Below, in pieces: positions 12,001 to 22,024 of a DNA stretch of 64,000 nucleotides. Within the stretch, counting starts at the first letter, position 1, and the number at the start of each line of letters is the position of its first letter. The translations under genes were made by a program, and so were the position numbers. The notes beneath the pieces were generated by a model. That model did not search any database, was not told where the DNA came from, and was given only the letters and a program-made list of their open reading frames with translations. Origin of the DNA: Hypoxylon rubiginosum (Eukaryota > Ascomycota > Sordariomycetes > Xylariales > Hypoxylaceae); contig CADCXA010000040.1 of assembly GCA_902806565.1 (NCBI GenBank), positions 419,657-483,656 on the forward strand, in the 5' to 3' direction.

Positions 12001-14891
12001 CTTGCGGTGAAGGCGATATATTTGTCAAGGAACGGTAAAAATAGTCAATAGCGACGGCTAAGCCGTGGGCAAGCTTTGGAGCACGGACGATGGGTCCAGG
12101 TCCTCAAAAATCCTCGATTTCTCGTACCGGATTTGACGGGATGGGGCATATCCCCTGTTGACGGGCGGGTCTTCCGGGGCTAGGGTCAGAGATGCTTGGG
12201 GCGGTTTTTGAGATGGGAAGGGGAGAGAAAACTGCACTTTGGAAGAATCCCTACGGGTTTGGGATATTCAGGTTCGTCCCCGACATCAGGTTAGTTTCTG
12301 ACTTGTGCGGTTTTGGGCAGAGACTGGACAGGACTGGACGCGAATGCACCACCAACAATAATGATCAATCAAGGCTTGCTCAGCCACCGTGTATTATATG
12401 TAATGAAGAGAAAGAATCAGCAGCAGGCAGTTGTCCGATTCGGGAATGACACATGGGCGTAGATCCCGACGAATGTAGTTAGTGAAATGCCGTCAACGCC
12501 TCGTCGAGAATCTGTTTGATGTTCTAGGTTCTATGTACTGACAGACTGGGGGATGGATCACGGGGGGGCGGTTAGTCGGATGAAGGCCCAAGGCTGTGTT
12601 ATAAGTAAACGGTTGGAAGAAGTGAGACCGAGAAAAAAACAGTAGGCATGGCCTACTTTTAGACCGCCGCAGACCGTCAACATTCAAAGACCCATGCTCC
12701 TTTCGGCAAGCCATTTCGACCTGAGGTTTGTGATTGTGATGGTGATGGTGATGATGGGCCTCGGAGGTTCGCAGCCGGGCCAGCCAACCGGAGAAATGAT
12801 GAATAACTAGACGTTGGCGACAGTTCTGCAGTTATGTGATCTGGTTGACGCCCGAAGGATACGAATCAAAACTTGATGATCAGCTCCTGATCGACTCAAT
12901 CCGAGCAAAGCAACGGCGAGCGCAAGCTTAATCGCACGTGCTGTCCAATTGTTATTGTTGCTGCTATGTAAGAGAGCTCGCCCCGTGTAAGTGATTGGCT
13001 ATGGGCTATGCAACCTCTTGCGGGTCGGCTGAGAGCCAGGCCACGCTTGGCGCGGGCGCGTTTCTGCTTCTCTATTCTGTACCCGCGATACGCAATACGC
13101 AATACGTGCCGAAGTCGAACCTGAGTTTGAAATTCTAGATCAATAACAAGGGACGCGAGTAGCTTTGGGCCTTGCCTGCCTCAATGACGCACCGTCGAGC
13201 TCACTACTGCCCCTTGGGTATGACACGGTGTGGACAGACAAGCCGACCTGGTTGGGCCGGAGAGCTCGATTCATGGTACCACCTACACCGACTATGGTCT
13301 CTTGTTCCGAAATACCGACGAGAAGGAGAAAAAGTAGCTTGAGCAGTTGCCCAGATCGGAACAGCTGTGCTGCTCGTTAGGCACGAACTGCACAATACCT
13401 AGGTAGCTACCTATATGCAGCGCCGTGACGCCTAGCGGGCCGCCTTTAATGCGGCCACTCGCACATACATTGAATCACATCCCCTTCCGGTACGATCTGA
13501 AGGTGACGAGAGGATGAATTTGGGGCTGATGGAGTATACTAACTTTCCACTACACTTGGCTGGACCTGTCGAGTGCGAGACAAACCGCACCTGTTCGGGA
13601 CTCTCAAGACCGAAAAGGGATAGCTCGTAATCGGCGGTGAGTGGCATCTTGGTCCGTTTGGGCCAACCAAGCTCAAGCTCGGCCATGCTAGTATGGAGCA
13701 CATCAACTGATAGTCAAATACGAAACCACCATTTCTGCCCAAAGGGATAGAAAATCAGGGCGAAGATGGAGACTTCGCCATGGAAATATCGATTCATGAC
13801 TTGGTCTCTAAGCCTGCCCCGGCGTACCTGTCCAAAGAGCTGCCTACTGCGATCCGTATTCGTTGATCTGGACGTCCTTGAAGAGGAGAGAATTGCCCTT
13901 TGCCTGCATTCATGGGCCTGCTTCCCGCACCGTTTCTCAGATCTGACCTTTCATCGGAGACCTGCAGCTTCAATCGCGAGCAAGGTACCGTTTGGCTCCA
14001 CTGTCCACATGCGACATTACGTTCGACCACCAGCACGACCCCTATATCTGCAAGCTTGTAACACGCCTAAAAACGGAGGGGAGCAATGACTCATATCTAT
14101 TCTGCTGCCACACTGAAGAGAGAGAGAAGAATGATTAGAATTTTCCTCTCGTCTTCGTGCGCAATTGTCATTTCATTTGGAATGAGTTGAGCTGGAATTC
14201 AGGTTTGTTATTGCTAGTCAGGGTTAGGCCTTAGCCAACATGGCGGTGTAGCCCGGTGAGCCAGGAAACCTTGCGCGGCTTGTGTCCGGACCATGTAGCT
14301 TTGCTGAGAGTAAGACGTTCGTTATTTGGGTTGAATCCTTCCTACGAACTTGGACCACTCATCTCGTCGGAACCTTAGCAATCTGAAACGTATTTCTCGC
14401 CCAACTCTAACACACCAGAAATAGTGCCTTCTCCACCTCGCGTTACGTAGGGCAAAGTGGAGTTTGAGGCTGCGCGTCGAAGCAAATTCCAGAATCGGAC
14501 GATGTGCAGCAGGTTGTCATCTCGTACCTTGCGTCAGCATGGGAGAGTAACACAAGCCACGGTAGCACAAAGTCGCAAGGAACCGTGGAGAAGAACGAGA
14601 CTGTCCAAACGATTTTTTCGCGACATGGGCCTGAAAATAGCCTCCGCGACGATAGCACGTAACTAGTCAAAGCGGTGAGCGGCTTCGTAACCAGATCAGC
14701 TCATCTCTCCGGTTCCGATCCATGACGAACTTATCTATCCATGGAATAGATAGCCTAAGCAACATCGGATCGATAAAAGCGATCTTGGAAGCAGGTAGAA
14801 TTGGCAAGTTGCCTGATTGCCGGGAATCCAGTGTTCCCCTGGCGTTTTCCTGACGTGTTTCCATAGGCTGTCCGTCATGTACCAAATGTGA
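9017..14891. other. Gene-free stretch between bZIP gene and NOC4
   Basis: Almost 5.9 kb without a gene I can support. The part next to 9.0 kb is likely the promoter and 5' leader of the bZIP gene. If transcribed, it contains a minimal upstream frame on the minus strand (ATG CAC TAA, 9178-9186). CT-rich tracts occur around 10.2-10.3 kb. The open frames between 10.5 and 14.7 kb are short, overlap on both strands, and show no domain, signal peptide or spliced continuation that I recognise. Confidence 0.6.
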
Positions 14892-16643
14892 TCATTGTAA
14901 GTCCCAGAGTTTGGCCAGTAGATTATCCTCAGCTCCTGAGGCTGGATCCTGCGGCAGAAATACTCGCTTGGGTATCATGAACTCCACAACAGGAGGTTTC
15001 TTGACTGGTTTTGACAGCTCTGCATCGAGCAACTAGAAGTATGTTAGCAAATATATCAATAAAAGGGGTGCCCATTTGCAGGACATGGCGCATTTGACTC
15101 ACGCTACTATACGAGTGGTCCAAGAAATCTTCAACATTGTATGACTGCTTGGTAAATTGCTCCGATATTATTTTCGCGATGGTCGCAACGTTCGGATGGT
15201 AGTGTGACTGTAGCTGAACTACCTCCCACAGGCAACTGTCAATGGCGTATGTCTCCATTGGGTCTTCTTCATTGGCGATGAAGGGATCTGCCATTCCTTC
15301 ATTTTCCAGGGTCTCTTTCTCTTCCTTGGTCCTTGGTACGCGATGCATCATAAAGGTGCAAAGCGGGTGCTTTTTGAATAGATTATAAATCCAGGGTATG
15401 ACTGCGACGATGGCGGCAGGGGGCGCGCCGATACATAGTCTCGATATTCGCTTAATGAAACTTGCGACAAGGACTGCGGGAAGATGCGTCGAAGACAGGA
15501 ACGTATCCAATAGGCGCAAGAACCTGGATCGATGCTTGGAATGCAAAATATCCGCATCCAGTAAGGAGTATAGTTTCCGATAGAAGGACGGATAGTCCAA
15601 ATTTCGCTCTTGTATGAGATAGAAAACCCCTGACAGAGCCAGCAGAGACATCGCGCCGCCGGCGTTGTACGAATCTGTGAGAAAGTCCATCAGAAGCTCC
15701 GGCTTGGTAAACCACGGAACTATAGATTTGGTCACGATCTGAAGCACCTTCTTCCTCTGCTCTCGGCTTGGACCAAGACTCAGCAATGCCAACCATGCTT
15801 CCTGGGCCTGCTTCTTCTGCTGATTCAGGGACGTGACTGGATGTCCCTTCTTTTTCGGCGCGTCAATGTAATAATCACCCATGTCTTCTATGGAGTCCGG
15901 AACGTCTTCGAAGAACGATAAAAGTTCGAGTGCGTTATCGAATAGGCTCTCGTCTGGTGACATAGGGGAGTCTGCAGAAAGAACGTCCCTTCAAACATGT
16001 TAGCACCATAGAATCAATCTGCCAGAATGGAGATCACCTACTTCAGCACCTTGAAGGTATAGAACCGAATGTCCGCATATTCGCCCAGGAACTTCTCACA
16101 AAACTCCTGTCGAATATCTTCTGATCCATTCCGAACAAGCTCATCCACGATTTCTCTCAAGAAGTTGGTTGGGAAGTTGTATTCGTCTTTATCCTTCATG
16201 TATTTGCCTTCAGCCTGCAAGACGCGCATGGCTAGGGTCAGCGCAGTCGGTGCAGCGTCCTCTTGACCGAGGGAAGAGACGATAATTCGCTTATAATCTC
16301 CGAGCCTTTTCCTTAGCCATTGGATGACTACCTCGTCCTTTTCCGACTGCCCACTCTTTCTCGCGAAATTCCCTGATGCAAGCAGGCGCAGAAATACTCT
16401 GCACAGCGAGACCAACGCAAACTGGGCAGTGTCGCCATCTTCCTCATTCTGCGCAAGCTCAAGGATGGTGGTTATGTTGTTATAATTCTTCTTCGATTCG
16501 AGAATCTCTTGTTCGAGGCGGAGGATATCGTCTGTCGAGTTGTCGTCGTCGTCGTCGCTCTCTGCCTTTGCTCGCTTGATGGCCTTTTCTAACGATTTCG
16601 GCTGTTTCCTCTTTAAAGACTTTTCGCTAACGGTTCCCGGCAT
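14892..16643 (-). CDS. NOC4: Nucleolar complex protein 4 (CBF/Mak21 family)
   Basis: Ribosome biogenesis factor. In yeast Noc4 pairs with Nop14 and acts in 40S subunit maturation and export. Three exons: 16643-16042, 15988-15103 and 15032-14892. The introns are 53 and 70 nt, each with a GCTAAC branch point. The spliced protein is 542 residues, close to yeast Noc4 (about 550). An acidic, lysine-rich nuclear N terminus is followed by helical repeats and the C-terminal CBF/Mak21 domain, visible in exon 2 as the region containing LLDTFLSSTHLPAVLVASFIKR. The conserved end EFMIPKRVFLPQD falls in exon 3 only when the second intron is removed, which supports the model. For intron 1 I chose the acceptor before GGACG (15988), because the nearer CAG would break the frame. 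It is divergent from ATP4 with 348 bp between the start codons. Confidence 0.93.
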
Positions 16644-16991
16644 TTTCGTGGATTTGGCTGCAATGGTGCTTAGGGAACTAGAAAACGGTCAGAGAGAAAT
16701 AAGAAGATGCACAAGGACTAAAAAAAAAGCTTCAAGGTGACAGCCTCGACAAATGAATAATGCAAGGCTGACTTAATGAAATTGTGAAAACCGAGTTTTC
16801 GAAAGCGAAGGTGGGGAATATTCGGCAAATCACGTGCCTAATTGGCCAATCATAGGAACGGGACTGTGAAGTAAGTGCAAGTCCGTTAAAACCTCATCGA
16901 ACGTATTCCGGAGCTCTAGACAAGCAAATAATTCAATTATCTCCTCTCACCTGGAAGCTCATTTTCCTTTTTTTTCTGTTATCATCTCACA
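16644..16991. promoter_or_regulatory. Bidirectional promoter NOC4/ATP4
   Basis: 348 bp between two divergent start codons. It contains a CACGTG E-box (16831-16836) followed four bases later by the palindrome ATTGGCCAAT (16841-16850), which holds CCAAT boxes on both strands. CCAAT boxes are known sites of the HAP complex, a regulator of respiratory genes, which would suit ATP4; CACGTG is a known bHLH site. Factor binding is inferred, not shown. Confidence 0.6.
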
Positions 16992-17839
16992 ATGGCCTCC
17001 CGCTTGGCTACTCGTGCCTTCGGTAAGTTACGATATATACACTGCGCATCTCAATTGGGTCATCTAACTCAAGTCGCGAATTTGTAGGGGCCGCCCGTCT
17101 ACGACCGTCAATCGTTCCGCGAGCCCTTCCCGCCGTCACTTCGTTGACCTCCTCCCGCCCGGCCTCCAACGTCCCCGAGCCTAAGGCCAAGGCGCAATCC
17201 ATCATCGATGCCCTACCCGGTAGCTCGCTCATCTCCAAGTCCGCCATCCTGTCCTCCGCTGCCGGTCTTTCCATCTACGCCATCAGCAACGAGTACTATG
17301 TCGTCAACGAGGAGACCGTCGTCGCTTTCTGCCTGCTTAGCGTCTGGGGCGCCCTGATCAAGTTCGGTGGCCCCATGTACAAGGAATGGGCCGAGGCGCA
17401 GAACGAGAAGATCAAGGGCATCCTGAACGCCGCGCGATCCGACCACACCCAAGCCGTTAAGAACCGCATCGAGAACGTCCAGCAGATGGGTGGCGTTGTC
17501 GACATCACCAAGGGCCTCTTCGAGGTCTCCAAGGAGACCGCCCAGTTCGAGGCCAAGGCCTACGAGCTCGAGCAGGCCACTGCTCTGGCCGCCGAGGCCA
17601 AGACGGTTTTGGATTCGTGGGTGCGGTATGAGGGCCAGGTCAAGCAGCGCCAGCAGAGGGAATTGGCCGAGTCCATCATCGCCAAGGTGAAGAGGGAGCT
17701 CGAGAACCCCAAAGCTCTCCAGCAAATCCTGCAACAAAGCATTGCTGACGTGGAGAGTGAGCCTACCTACTTCCCCCCCGTATTTAGTATATCCAAGCTA
17801 ACCGATATTGTAGGAATTGTCTCTTCCAAGGCACAATAG
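16992..17839 (+). CDS. ATP4: Mitochondrial ATP synthase subunit 4 (subunit b)
   Basis: Peripheral-stalk (stator) subunit b of F1Fo ATP synthase in the mitochondrial inner membrane. Exons: 16992-17022, 17088-17756 and 17814-17839; 241 residues, matching yeast Atp4 (244). The N terminus (MASRLATRAF) is an Arg/Ser-rich import presequence split by the first intron. Hydrophobic stretches follow around residues 60-105, then a long charged helix rich in Glu, Lys and Gln. The last exon encodes only nine complete residues: reading through would give a non-conserved tail, whereas splicing at GTGAGC...TGTAG restores the family ending IVSSKAQ. Strong codon bias towards C-ending codons suggests high expression. 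It shares its promoter with NOC4. Confidence 0.95.
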
Positions 17840-18225
17840 ACAATACAGTTTTAGACAGATACTCCCTGGTGCAGAAGAAGATTTCATTTGTACCCCCAAC
17901 CTGTGTTCATAAACACCCTGTGCATTAGTCAAAAAGAAACTACAACTTAATTCTTGTGCCTTCGTCCCATCGTGATATGAGAGCTTGTATATTGTGGTTT
18001 TTGTCTCTATTTCTATGTAAACAGTGAAATCGGTATTTGGGCTGACACGTTCGAGAGGGGTAGTAGTATAATTCCTAGCCAGAGCAGTATCATCGGTTGT
18101 GCTGCTAGGAAGTCTGCCTATTTTCAGAATCTAGGATACTAATGATGAATTTACATCATACCGTAATTCTTAAGAATTATATAGCCTTGTCTTTGATTAT
18201 TATTACTATTTGGCTCAGTTATCTA
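17840..18225. other. Convergent intergenic, ATP4 3' / Ipa1-like 3'
   Basis: 386 bp of AT-rich 3' flanking sequence between converging genes. I see no further gene or RNA. Confidence 0.7.
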
Positions 18226-19819
18226 TTAGTCCTTACCCCATTTCTCCAGTAGGCCAACTTTCCATTCCTTGAAATGGCGGTTACTTGGCGGTAGAAAGCC
18301 ATTGCTTCGGTCTAATATGTCAAGGACCTCACCGATGGCGTCTATTGGTAGATTGATATCTTGAACATCCGACGTCATGGAGTCTAGCATCTTGTCTGCT
18401 TCAGCTTGGCTAACCATACGATAGAAAACCTTTACAGCCAGGATGGGCCCGTCCGATCGGGTTGAGGAAAAGGCGATATTGCTGTTGAATACCCATATGT
18501 TCAACAATTGGGATGATGTTGCTCCAGCTGGCTGCAGATTGTTTTGGCCTGGCTGCACCTGTACTTTCATCGGCAGGATGATCGACTTCGAGCAGCCTGA
18601 TCGAGTCATTGTCGCTAGAAGCATAGCACTGAAGCAATGGTCGAGGCTTGGTATGATTCTTGGGACAAGTTGAGATTTATCGCTCAGTTGAACTCGCCAT
18701 TTGAATAGAGAAACGGAGGTTTGGTCATTGAGGACTCCTAGCTGATTCTTACAAGATGTGCAGAAGACGGGTGAATTTTCAGCTTGCAAGGCATTGGATG
18801 GTTCAGTCTTAGGTAGCTCATCACGATTTCCTGTTTCCTTGTTTAACTCTATTGATGATAGAGAATGCGTGATCTGATGTAGTCAGCGTTAGCAAGTGGT
18901 TTAAAGAGGATTAATAAATACCAATGCAAGCATGTAAGTTCATGGATGCGTATGCCTCTGGCCTATGCTAAAAATCAAATTGTGAAGAAATGTGCCTCTT
19001 GATATCTCGTAAGATTTCCACGTCCAAGGAAACTCGTGGTGAAAGATGGAGGAATCTTCCAAGACACAGAAGCAATCCCACAGCTGAGAGCTAGGGTTCG
19101 ACAACTGTGTACCGAAATGGAAGAATGTTTTGGTCTAGGGTAAGAGTATCGGTGACCATACCATTGGCTAGCTGAATTGCTGGTCTGGCCACCTTCTATA
19201 TACCCATCTGATAACGAAGAAGAGAGGAACTTACCGTAGATGCAGATATATCCGTCTCTGCCAATAAGAAGGAAGTGAGATCGACAAAGCCGACGCCAGA
19301 CTGGGCTGATATTCTGGAGTTTGCGCCATACCCTCTGGAAGCAAGGCTCTCATCATGTGCATGTCCGTGATCTGGTTTATGACAATGCCAGAATTCCATC
19401 ATCTCGGCCCAATTTTCACTTGGAAGGTCTTTCCACACCTTGATGAGGCCGGTATCGACAACAGTGGCCTGGCATTGCCTACAGACGATGGGTGACTCTG
19501 GTTGAAGATCATTTGCAGACCAGGGAACATCATGTTCTTCCTGCGAAGCTGAACCAGCGGGAGCAAGTGGTAACCGCCAGGAAAGGTCTTTCGCACCCAC
19601 AGGCCATACTGGATTAATTTGTTGAGTTGAAAGAACCGGACCTGGGAGACGAACAGACGCCTTTACGCCATCATGATTGACCGTGAGTATCTGGCCATTA
19701 GGTGTGATCGAAGCTTTAGTTTCAAGGGTGGCTGGCGTATGCAACGAGCAGCTGATCGAGATTTGACGTATATTGGATAAACGTTCGGCGTAAACTAAGA
19801 TGGGATTCGTTGAATTCAT
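18226..19819 (-). CDS. Ipa1/UBE3D-like E2-binding protein (HECT_2)
   Basis: Likely member of the HECT-like ubiquitin-conjugating-enzyme-binding family (human UBE3D, yeast Ipa1), linked in those organisms to ubiquitin transfer and pre-mRNA 3'-end processing. My model has exons 19819-19235 and 18873-18226, giving 410 residues. The first exon holds a zinc-binding-type CRQC (113-116) and the family motif WKDLPSENW (129-137) followed by FWHCHKPD. The second holds CTSC (233-236). The start is the internal ATG whose product begins MNSTNPIL, just before the family-like N terminus; an upstream in-frame ATG would add 27 unrelated residues. The intron (19234-18874, 361 nt) is long for this genome. The donor GTAAGT and the acceptor with its GCTAAC branch are strong, but a missed exon is possible. 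It is divergent from the questin-oxidase-like gene. Confidence 0.8.
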
Positions 19820-20150
19820 GTTGCATTTTGGAAAATGTTCGATACTGCCTTGATTACAGCCCTTGATTACAGCGCGTTCTAAAATATTTCGGCAATGCAC
19901 AGACGTAGGTACCCCTTACCTCAGCTAGCATGGATAGATGAATACCGAAGCTTTGTTTTATTGCATTTACATTTGCCTAAAAGAGATCAAAGTATACGGT
20001 TAAATACATAAAATATTAATAAGGTCCTCCTCACTACAACATCTCGACATTCTCCAGTCTGCTGTTACGTCACTTCCTTTCTTCCATCTCCTCACCCAAA
20101 TCTAAGCAACGAATAGGCCGAGATGCTCTAATGAAAACTCCAACTCCAAG
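19820..20150. promoter_or_regulatory. Bidirectional promoter, Ipa1-like / questin-oxidase-like
   Basis: 331 bp between divergent start codons, so it must carry both promoters. An out-of-frame ATG at 20131 precedes the questin-oxidase-like start and could act as a weak upstream start. I see no clear named element. Confidence 0.5.
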
Positions 20151-21498
20151 ATGGCTTCAATATTGTCGTATGTGCCTGTGGTGAACCGGTTCGTCTCTAC
20201 TGCGAACCAAACTCGAACCATTGACATCCCACCGGTTGAGGTTCACAATGTGGAGACTGCACCGGAGAAACGACCCAGGACACTGAAGCATCTGTTGAGG
20301 GCGAACCATGTCAACCACGCCATACTCTATCATGACTTGGAATTCCATAACCATTTGCCTCATATCCTCGGCTCTGCCTATCTACTAGGGGCGAATGTTC
20401 AGCAACTGCATAAAATCTACGATGTTGAAGCGCAGGAACTCGAGCCATGGAGATCGTCCCCAGCCGAGATAGTCGAGGATGATTGGAGAGACTTTCTCGG
20501 GGACCGAATGTACCAGCGTGCCTATGTCGATTTCTTCGAAGATGCCCTTGCATTGAAACACAACTATCAGTGGAAGGGTGTCGTGGAAGAGTACTTATAT
20601 AGCGGGAAAGAACCACTGGTGAACTCCCTCGTCGGCGGCCGTGAGTTTTTCTCCTAAACGGATTTTTTCGTATAGTTACACTAACCATAATAGTTGGCCA
20701 CCCGCTCATCCATCTCGCATATGCGTATGAGATAGACAACCGCGAGGTAGCCATGGAGGCCTTGGGTATGGCTGCTACGCAGTACGACTTTCTTCATAAG
20801 TACATTGACGATTCTTCGTATACGAAGCCACCTTCGCTCAAGTCATCCCAACCACTGGATCTACTTCTGAAACTGGCGGATGATAAACGCTTCGATGGCT
20901 TATTCAAAGAGGCAGGACCTGAAAACATCGAGCCCTTGTTCCAGAAGCACGAAGATATTGTCCTGGAGTACTGGAACGCGTGGGCTCTCGATGACCCGGT
21001 GAAGGACTTTGAACTATCGCAGGAGGCTGCTGTTGCAACGTTAGTTGCGACGGTGCCACCGGGAACGCACTCGTACAATTTCTTCACTTGCCACATTCTC
21101 ACGACAAGTCATGCTGTAAGAATCCTACTTCCATTCATACCGGCCGAATTCCGCATCAGTTTGGTTAGGCAGTGGTGGTTGTTTACAATTGCCGTCTACA
21201 TCACTTGTCTTCGGCCGAAGATAGACCCTGATTATATCAAACCGGGAGACGTAGCTGGGAAGCAATGGAATTATGTCGAGGACAAGGCTCTTAACGGGGC
21301 TTACGCGACCGATGCCCACTATGTCAAAGGTAAGTTTACTTTTCATACTTCCTAAGATGGCGTATGATACTGATGTGACATTTTATAGTCATACGTGCAA
21401 TCAAGGAAGCGGCGCGGACTTGGGGTGACGTGCATGAGCGTTATCTAGCTGCTGCCGTACGGTTTGCTGATGATTTTGGGGGCTGGACGTTTTCATGA
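20151..21498 (+). CDS. Questin-oxidase-like protein (DUF4243)
   Basis: Family of AflY, GedK and MdpL-type proteins. Characterised members perform Baeyer-Villiger-like ring opening of anthraquinones (questin to sulochrin type, or steps in aflatoxin and monodictyphenone biosynthesis); many others have no known substrate. Exons: 20151-20640, 20694-21329 and 21389-21498; 411 residues. Both introns (53 and 59 nt) have GT-AG ends, and splicing restores the family segments LVGGLGHPLIHLAYAYE and HYVKVIRAIKEAARTWGD. Early histidines (NHAILYHDLEFHNHLPH, about 54-70) and the GHPLIHLAYA block are hallmarks. There is no polyketide synthase or other pathway gene next to it: the neighbours are housekeeping genes, so it is a stand-alone member whose substrate cannot be inferred. 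Confidence 0.88.
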
Positions 21499-22024
21499 TG
21501 CCTAACTGGCAGACTGGTCAAGGCTATTATGTTCCAATCTCTCCTTAGGTGAATGTACGGATTTCTCGTGTGCTACTACTGGGTGTATTCAGGTAGGCTT
21601 CAGGACAGAATGATTTGAAATAGGAGGAACGGAAAAATGCGTGCATTTAGCAAGACATTAAAAAAACAATACTCATAAGATTGAATTCAAAGATATAAAT
21701 TTAATGATGAGCTACAGTGCAAGTTTAATTAATCACATGATGTCGCATTGAGGTTACAGGGGAATGATGCGCTGAGAGACGCGCTAACAGACGCCCGCCC
21801 GCGACGCAGGTCCCAATAATAGAAATGACAGAAGGAGCCTTAAAATGTAAACTTTTGGCCGCCAGCCGCCTGCTGACCAAGATCCTGCAATTTGACTTCT
21901 ACACATACGTAGTAAATTTGGGTATTAAATACACAATCCAATAAGAAAACCAATGCGAAACTTCCATCGTCGGTGAGCGATCACACTTGCTAGCCGATGC
22001 CGTGTCCTCGTTTGTCTTACCGTC
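21499..22024. other. Intergenic, questin-oxidase-like 3' / RAD17 5'
   Basis: 526 bp between genes in tandem. It contains the terminator of the upstream gene and the RAD17 promoter. I see no gene or strong element. Confidence 0.7.

Noticed and set aside
17213..17737. 174-aa Leu/Gly-rich frame on the minus strand of ATP4
   Set aside because: Antisense shadow of a codon-biased exon.
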